This document shows positions 59,898 to 64,000 of a stretch of 64,000 bases of DNA, in pieces. The stretch covers positions 2,294,001 to 2,358,000 of the forward strand of contig NC_012590.1 of assembly GCF_000022905.1 (NCBI RefSeq), in the 5' to 3' direction. Both the position numbers and the translations under genes were made by a program. The first letter of the stretch is position 1; each line of letters opens with the position of its first letter. This DNA is from Corynebacterium aurimucosum ATCC 700975. Its GTDB lineage: Bacteria > Actinomycetota > Actinomycetes > Mycobacteriales > Mycobacteriaceae. The notes beneath the pieces are model-generated. The model did not search any database. It was not told where the DNA came from and saw nothing but the letters and a program-made list of their open reading frames with translations.

Positions 59898-60950
59898 TTA
59901 GAAACCTGGGTGCTCGCCGGTCATTAGAACGCGCGGCTCGCCCTCTTCGGCAACGCGGACGGTACCCAGCTCCCATGCTTCAACGTGGCGGGCAGTCATC
60001 ATGGCCAGTGCGCGCTCGCGATCCTCCGGCGCAACGACGGCGATCATGCCGACGCCCATGTTGAAGGTCTTCTCCATCTCTTCGAGCGCAACCTTGCCCA
60101 CCGAGGAAATGGTCTTGAAGATCTGGCCCGGAGTCCACGTCGAGCGGCTCACCTCAGCGGTCAGGCCCTCCGGGATGACGCGCTCCAGGTTACCGGCGAG
60201 GCCGCCGCCAGTGACGTGGCAGAAGGTAGACACCGCGCACTCAGATACCAGGGCCAGGCAGTCCTTGGCGTAGATGCGGGTAGGCTCCAGCAGTTCCTCA
60301 CCGAGAGTGCGGCCCAGGTCTTCCATGTAGCCGTCAAGCGGCAGACCGGCCTGCTCCAAGAGGACGTAGCGCGCCAGGGAGTAGCCGTTGGAGTGCAGAC
60401 CAGAGGACTTCATAGCGATAAGGACGTCGCCGTCACGTACCTTGTCTGGGCCGAGGAGCTCATCGGCCTCCACCACGCCAACGGCGGTGGCGGAGACGTC
60501 GTATTCATCCTTGCCCATGACGCCTGGGTGCTCCGCGGTCTCGCCGCCCAGGAGGGCAGCACCAGCCTGGACACAGCCCTCAGCAATGCCCTTCACAATC
60601 TCCGCTACTTTTTCCGGCACAACCTCGCCCACCGCGATGTAGTCCTGCAGGAAAAGCGGCTCGGCGCCGCACACGACGAGGTCATCCACGCACATGGCGA
60701 CGAGGTCGATGCCGATGGTGTCGTGCTTGTCCATGGCCTGGGCCACAGCCAGCTTGGTACCCACGCCATCAGAGCCAGCTGCGAGGACCGGTTCCTTGTA
60801 GTCCCCCAGCTTGAACAGGCCGGCGAAGCCGCCGAGCCCACCCATCACCTCGGGACGGGTGGCGCGCTTAGCGTGGGGGGTAATTAGCTCTACTGCGCGG
60901 TCGCCTTCCTCAATGTTGACGCCGGCGGCAGCATACGTGTTCTCGCTCAT
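59898..60950 (-). CDS. purM: Phosphoribosylformylglycinamidine cyclo-ligase PurM
   Basis: 350 residues. It closes the imidazole ring to give AIR in purine synthesis. Motifs: YAAAGVNIEEGDRAVELI, the ATP site LAAGSDGVGTKLAVAQAM, DDLVVCGAEPLFLQDYIA, GGETAEHPGVM, and GLHSNGYSLARYVL. It follows purF by 21 bp in the same operon. Confidence 0.96.
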   Translation of the reverse strand: MSENTYAAAGVNIEEGDRAVELITPHAKRATRPEVMGGLGGFAGLFKLGDYKEPVLAAGSDGVGTKLAVAQAMDKHDTIGIDLVAMCVDDLVVCGAEPLFLQDYIAVGEVVPEKVAEIVKGIAEGCVQAGAALLGGETAEHPGVMGKDEYDVSATAVGVVEADELLGPDKVRDGDVLIAMKSSGLHSNGYSLARYVLLEQAGLPLDGYMEDLGRTLGEELLEPTRIYAKDCLALVSECAVSTFCHVTGGGLAGNLERVIPEGLTAEVSRSTWTPGQIFKTISSVGKVALEEMEKTFNMGVGMIAVVAPEDRERALAMMTARHVEAWELGTVRVAEEGEPRVLMTGEHPGF

Positions 60951-60971
60951 GAGTGACTTAGTCCTTATTCC

Positions 60972-62483
60972 TTAGTTTGTCGTCGAGCCCTGCAGGGTGC
61001 GCACGGCCTCAGCATTGGGGTTTCCGGCGGGCAGTCCGAGTGGGTACTCACCATCGAAGCATGCGCAGCACAGTTCGTTGCGCGGCTGTTGGGTCGCCGC
61101 CACCATCTCATCGGTGGAGACAAATCCCAGCGAATCCGCTCCAATCGCGGTGCAGATGGTCTGTGCTACCTCTTCCGGATCATCGGAGGGGTTGGCGTTG
61201 GCAATGAGCTCGCCTGGGGAGGCAAAGTCAATGCCGTAGAAGCATGGCCACTTCACCGGCGGGGAGGCAATGCGCACGTGAACTTCGGCAGCGCCGGCTT
61301 CCCGCAGCATCCGAATCAGTGCGCGCTGCGTGTTACCACGCACGATCGAATCATCCACCACCACGATGGACTTGCCTTCGATGACTTCCCGCAGCGGATT
61401 GAGCTTGAGGCGAATGCCCATCTGACGCTGGGACTGTGTGGGCTGGATGAAGGTGCGCCCCACATAGGAGTTCTTCACCAAGCCATGCGCAAAGGTCAGC
61501 CCGGATTCGCGGGCATATCCCACGGCAGCCGGATTGCCGGACTCAGGAACGGGGATCACCATGTCCGCATCGGGTGCCGGGTACTGGCGCGCTAGGCGAC
61601 GCCCAATTTCCACGCGCGTGGCGTTAACCGAACGGCCCTTGATATTGGTATCCGGCCGCGCCAGGTAGACATATTCGAAGACACAGCCGTGACGCTTAGT
61701 TTCTGCAAAGCGCTCGGAGCGAATGCCCGTCTCATCGATAGCAACGAGCTCGCCCGGTTCGATCTCCCGAATAAATTGCGCGCCCACGATGTCGAGCGCA
61801 CACGTTTCACTAGCGACCACCCAACCCGTGTTGAGCCGTCCGAGGGCAAGCGGGCGCACGCCATGCGGGTCGCGGGCGGCGTAGAGAGTGTGCCCGTCCG
61901 TAAAGGTCAGGCAGTACGCACCTTGCACGGTGGGCAAGAGCTGCAGAGCGGAATCGAACACGCTTCTGTCTTCGCTCACGCCATCAGCCAGCAAGATGGA
62001 CAGACACATGGAGTCCGAGACGGACTCTTCCTGCGGTTTGATGAGACCGCGTTCCACGGCCTCGGCGCGCAGCTCTTGGTAGTTCACCAGGTTGCCGTTG
62101 TGACCAAGCGCGATATCGACGCCGCTGGGCGACGTCCCAAACATCGGCTGCACATTCGACCATTCCTTGCCGCCCGCAGTGGAATAACGCGTGTGACCGA
62201 CGGCCACGTTTCCGTGTAATGAGGTGAGGATGGATTCATCGAAGACATTGGAGACTAGGCCCATGTCTTTGAAGACAACAATGCGGTCATCATCCCCGAC
62301 TGCGATGCCGGCGGCCTCTTGGCCGCGGTGCTGGAGGGCGAAAAGTCCGAAGTAGGTTAACTTGGAAACCTCTTCTCCAGGTGCCCAAACACCGAAGACT
62401 CCGCATTCTTCGCGGGGCTCCGGATCCAAGCTGGGATCCGTAGACAGGGGCTTAGTCATGCTCTGGACGTGTTCAGCTACCAC
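60972..62483 (-). CDS. purF: Amidophosphoribosyltransferase PurF
   Basis: 503 residues. It commits PRPP to purine synthesis. The N-terminal nucleophile is C27 in PREECGVFGVWAPGEE, exposed after cleavage of a ~26-residue propeptide; HNGNLVNYQELR and GHTRYSTAG belong to the glutaminase domain, and VVVDDSIVRGNTQRALI is the PRPP loop. CxxC-type residues (NELCCACFDG) suggest the iron-sulfur type. GTG 62483 has AGGA about 8 nt upstream; ATG 62459 is an alternative. Confidence 0.96.
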   Translation of the reverse strand: MVAEHVQSMTKPLSTDPSLDPEPREECGVFGVWAPGEEVSKLTYFGLFALQHRGQEAAGIAVGDDDRIVVFKDMGLVSNVFDESILTSLHGNVAVGHTRYSTAGGKEWSNVQPMFGTSPSGVDIALGHNGNLVNYQELRAEAVERGLIKPQEESVSDSMCLSILLADGVSEDRSVFDSALQLLPTVQGAYCLTFTDGHTLYAARDPHGVRPLALGRLNTGWVVASETCALDIVGAQFIREIEPGELVAIDETGIRSERFAETKRHGCVFEYVYLARPDTNIKGRSVNATRVEIGRRLARQYPAPDADMVIPVPESGNPAAVGYARESGLTFAHGLVKNSYVGRTFIQPTQSQRQMGIRLKLNPLREVIEGKSIVVVDDSIVRGNTQRALIRMLREAGAAEVHVRIASPPVKWPCFYGIDFASPGELIANANPSDDPEEVAQTICTAIGADSLGFVSTDEMVAATQQPRNELCCACFDGEYPLGLPAGNPNAEAVRTLQGSTTN

Positions 62484-62493
62484 GGCGCTAATC

Positions 62494-62898
62494 CTAGCTG
62501 TTCCGGCCAGTGAAAACTAACGGAATCACGGGCAGGCAGCCAGCGATCTCATGAGAACGGGAGCCAGAGGCGTCCACGCGACCGTCGTGAAGCGCCTGCT
62601 CCCAGTCCAAGACGCCCGTGGCCAGCTGCAACCATGTCTGAGGATCCGTCTCCACCACATTCGGAGGGGTACCCCGGGTGTGCCGGGGCCCGGCAATACA
62701 CTGCACTGCCACGAATGGGGGGACCCGCAGTTCCACGGAGTGGCCCGGCGCGTCCGCCTCTAACAGGCGGGCTGTGGTCCGAGTGGCTTTCGCAAGGGCC
62801 GGACGACCTGGTTTTTCCACCCCTTCAGGGTCACGAATCCACTCCTCAACCGCTTCGACGGCGGCGCGAGTGGTTGCGACATCAACAGCCTTCTTCAT
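62494..62898 (-). CDS. SCP2-like sterol-carrier family protein
   Basis: 134 residues. It resembles the short sterol-carrier-like proteins found next to purF in Corynebacteriales: [42 protein letters not shown], the last segment being the typical SCP2-like 'l-td---wl-La-G'. Function unproven. It lies 10 bp upstream of purF and is probably cotranscribed. Divergent from the thioesterase gene. Confidence 0.75.
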   Translation of the reverse strand: MKKAVDVATTRAAVEAVEEWIRDPEGVEKPGRPALAKATRTTARLLEADAPGHSVELRVPPFVAVQCIAGPRHTRGTPPNVVETDPQTWLQLATGVLDWEQALHDGRVDASGSRSHEIAGCLPVIPLVFTGRNS

Positions 62899-62931
62899 AC
62901 GCTACGCACGCTCCCTGATACTTTGTTATCC

Positions 62932-63966
62932 ATGTCACCAACCATGCCACCAAGCTCTTCGGAAGAAAAGAAGCCGGTTCCCACCGGGAAGTCCCCCTCC
63001 CTCACGTTGCGGTTTATGGCCGCCCCAACAGATCTCACCATCGCCGGCGCCCAAGGCATCGGCGGCGGCCGCGTTCTGGAGTGGATCGATAAGGCTGCCT
63101 ATGCATGTGCGGTCCAGTGGTCGGGCACCTACTGCGTGACAGCCTACGTGGGCCATATTCACTTCACTCGCCCAATCCCTTCGGGCCACTTGGTGGAGGT
63201 GCGCTCACGAATCGCGATGACGGGTCGCTCCTCCATGCACATCGTCAACGAGGTGCTCTCCGCCGACCCTCGCGATGGCATCTTTACCCGCGCTTGCGAC
63301 TGCCTCGTCATCTTCGTCGCCAAAGATACCGAGACCGGAAAGTCGGTGGCTGTTCCCCCGCTGATTCCGGACACCACTGAGCACCAACGTGTGTGGGAGG
63401 CCGCGGAATCCCGCATCGAGCTGCGCCAGGCCATCGAAGCGGAAATGGAAAAGCAGACTTATGATGGCCCGTCCGATGCACCCCGCATGGTGAACCGCTT
63501 CTTGGCTAAGCCCACCGATGTCAATTGGGGCGGCAACGTCCACGGCGGAACGGCGATGGAATGGATCGATGAGGCGGGCGCTGCCTGCACTATGGAATGG
63601 TCGGGAGAGCACACCGTTGCGGTCTATGCCGGTGGTATTCGCTTCTACCGGCCCATTCACATTGGAGACCTCATCGAGGTGGATGCCCGTATGATGCGCA
63701 CGGATACCCGCTCCATGCAGATGTCGATCCACGTGCGCTCGGGCAACCCGCGCGGTGGCCGCGAGAAACTGGAAACCGCGATCCATGCCACCGTGGCCTA
63801 TATGGGCATGGACGCCGACTGGCAGCCGCTGGCTGCCCGCCAATTCACTCCCCGTACCGAGGAGGACAAGCGCCTCTGGGAGCACGCAGGCATCCTTCGC
63901 GAGCTGCGCGGCAAGTACTCCCCGAAGCCGCTGGTGGTAGCACCACAGCACCAGCACATAGATTAG
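62932..63966 (+). CDS. Acyl-CoA thioesterase with two hotdog domains
   Basis: 344 residues with two tandem ACOT hotdog domains: the first around GIGGGRVLEWIDKAAYACAV, the second around NWGGNVHGGTAMEWIDEAGA, each with the Asp/Glu/Gly active-site pattern of the YciA/ACOT group and a following VGHIHFTRPIPSGHLVEV or AGGIRFYRPIHIGDLIEV. Such enzymes hydrolyse medium or long acyl-CoA. ATG 62932 has no ribosome-binding site, so a leaderless message is likely (the -10 candidate TACTTT is about 13 nt upstream). Confidence 0.88.
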   Translation: MSPTMPPSSSEEKKPVPTGKSPSLTLRFMAAPTDLTIAGAQGIGGGRVLEWIDKAAYACAVQWSGTYCVTAYVGHIHFTRPIPSGHLVEVRSRIAMTGRSSMHIVNEVLSADPRDGIFTRACDCLVIFVAKDTETGKSVAVPPLIPDTTEHQRVWEAAESRIELRQAIEAEMEKQTYDGPSDAPRMVNRFLAKPTDVNWGGNVHGGTAMEWIDEAGAACTMEWSGEHTVAVYAGGIRFYRPIHIGDLIEVDARMMRTDTRSMQMSIHVRSGNPRGGREKLETAIHATVAYMGMDADWQPLAARQFTPRTEEDKRLWEHAGILRELRGKYSPKPLVVAPQHQHID

Positions 63967-64000
63967 CCCGAGGCCCCACAGCCCCACAGCCGCTTGGGCG

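Overview
The window is chromosomal DNA from a Corynebacterium (Actinomycetota). The evidence is a mycothiol synthase gene, a RamA-type acetate regulator, a GntR1-like regulator sitting between nrdF and nrdE, class Ib nrdHIE with NrdR boxes, a MurA with Asp instead of the catalytic Cys, an rRNA spacer without tRNA genes, and gene order resembling the C. glutamicum serB-ctaD-nrdF-gntR1-nrdEIH, ramA-cysK-cysE and phoU/pstBACS-mshD regions. The species cannot be fixed from the sequence alone. Most of the window is ordinary core genome; the accessory part is 27.6-34.0 kb.

Layout. 1-10 kb: 3' end of a DinG-like helicase, a PTH2-type peptidyl-tRNA hydrolase, serB, ctaD, and the ribonucleotide reductase genes nrdF and nrdHIE with gntR1 between them. 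10-19.5 kb: rpmJ (Cys-free type), a sugar-porter MFS protein, nadE, an HNH/DUF222 protein, a fructosamine-kinase-like protein, two tRNA-Ala genes, a DsbA-like membrane-anchored thiol oxidoreductase with a MauE/DoxX partner and a stop-interrupted second MauE copy, pgm, and the crcB fluoride-channel pair. 19.5-28.5 kb: an ABC exporter (FtsX/MacB type), crtB-crtI, an unidentified protein, mgtE, an aminotransferase remnant and a small secreted peptide.

28.7-34.0 kb is a three-layer nest of insertion sequences: an IS21-family element (28706-33969, 5-bp target duplication) whose istB is split by an IS3-family element (30742-33350, target duplication CAA), which is itself split by a second 1303-bp IS3-family copy (31690-32992, target duplication GGG). 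All six junctions can be read exactly. The nest lies just beyond the terminator of an rRNA operon (16S-23S-5S, minus strand, 34.3-39.6 kb).

40-64 kb: murA, ramA, cysK, cysE, a small GNAT protein, six tRNA genes in total across the window beyond the Ala pair being reduced here to Phe, Asp, Asp, Glu and Lys, csoR, an acetyl-CoA/succinyl-CoA CoA-transferase, dusB, phoU, pstSCAB, mshD, an LmeA-like lipoprotein-type protein, a diacylglycerol-kinase-family enzyme, a nitrobindin-like protein lacking the heme histidine, pabC, ygfZ, a DUF3073 protein, purM, purF, an SCP2-like protein and a double-hotdog thioesterase.

Regulatory reading. Several operator-like arrays are visible: a pair of NrdR boxes 32 bp apart before nrdH; three CGGGGGTA motifs exactly 41 bp apart before ramA; a TATAC-N6-GTCTA site (McbR-like) before cysK; 11-bp PHO-type direct repeats before pstS; and a 16-bp motif shared by the ctaD and nrdF promoters. 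No CRISPR array, prophage or clear defence island was seen, and I did not find a convincing wholly new multi-gene system; the most distinctive items are the nested IS, the shared ctaD/nrdF promoter element, the phased ramA array and the DsbA-MauE cluster.
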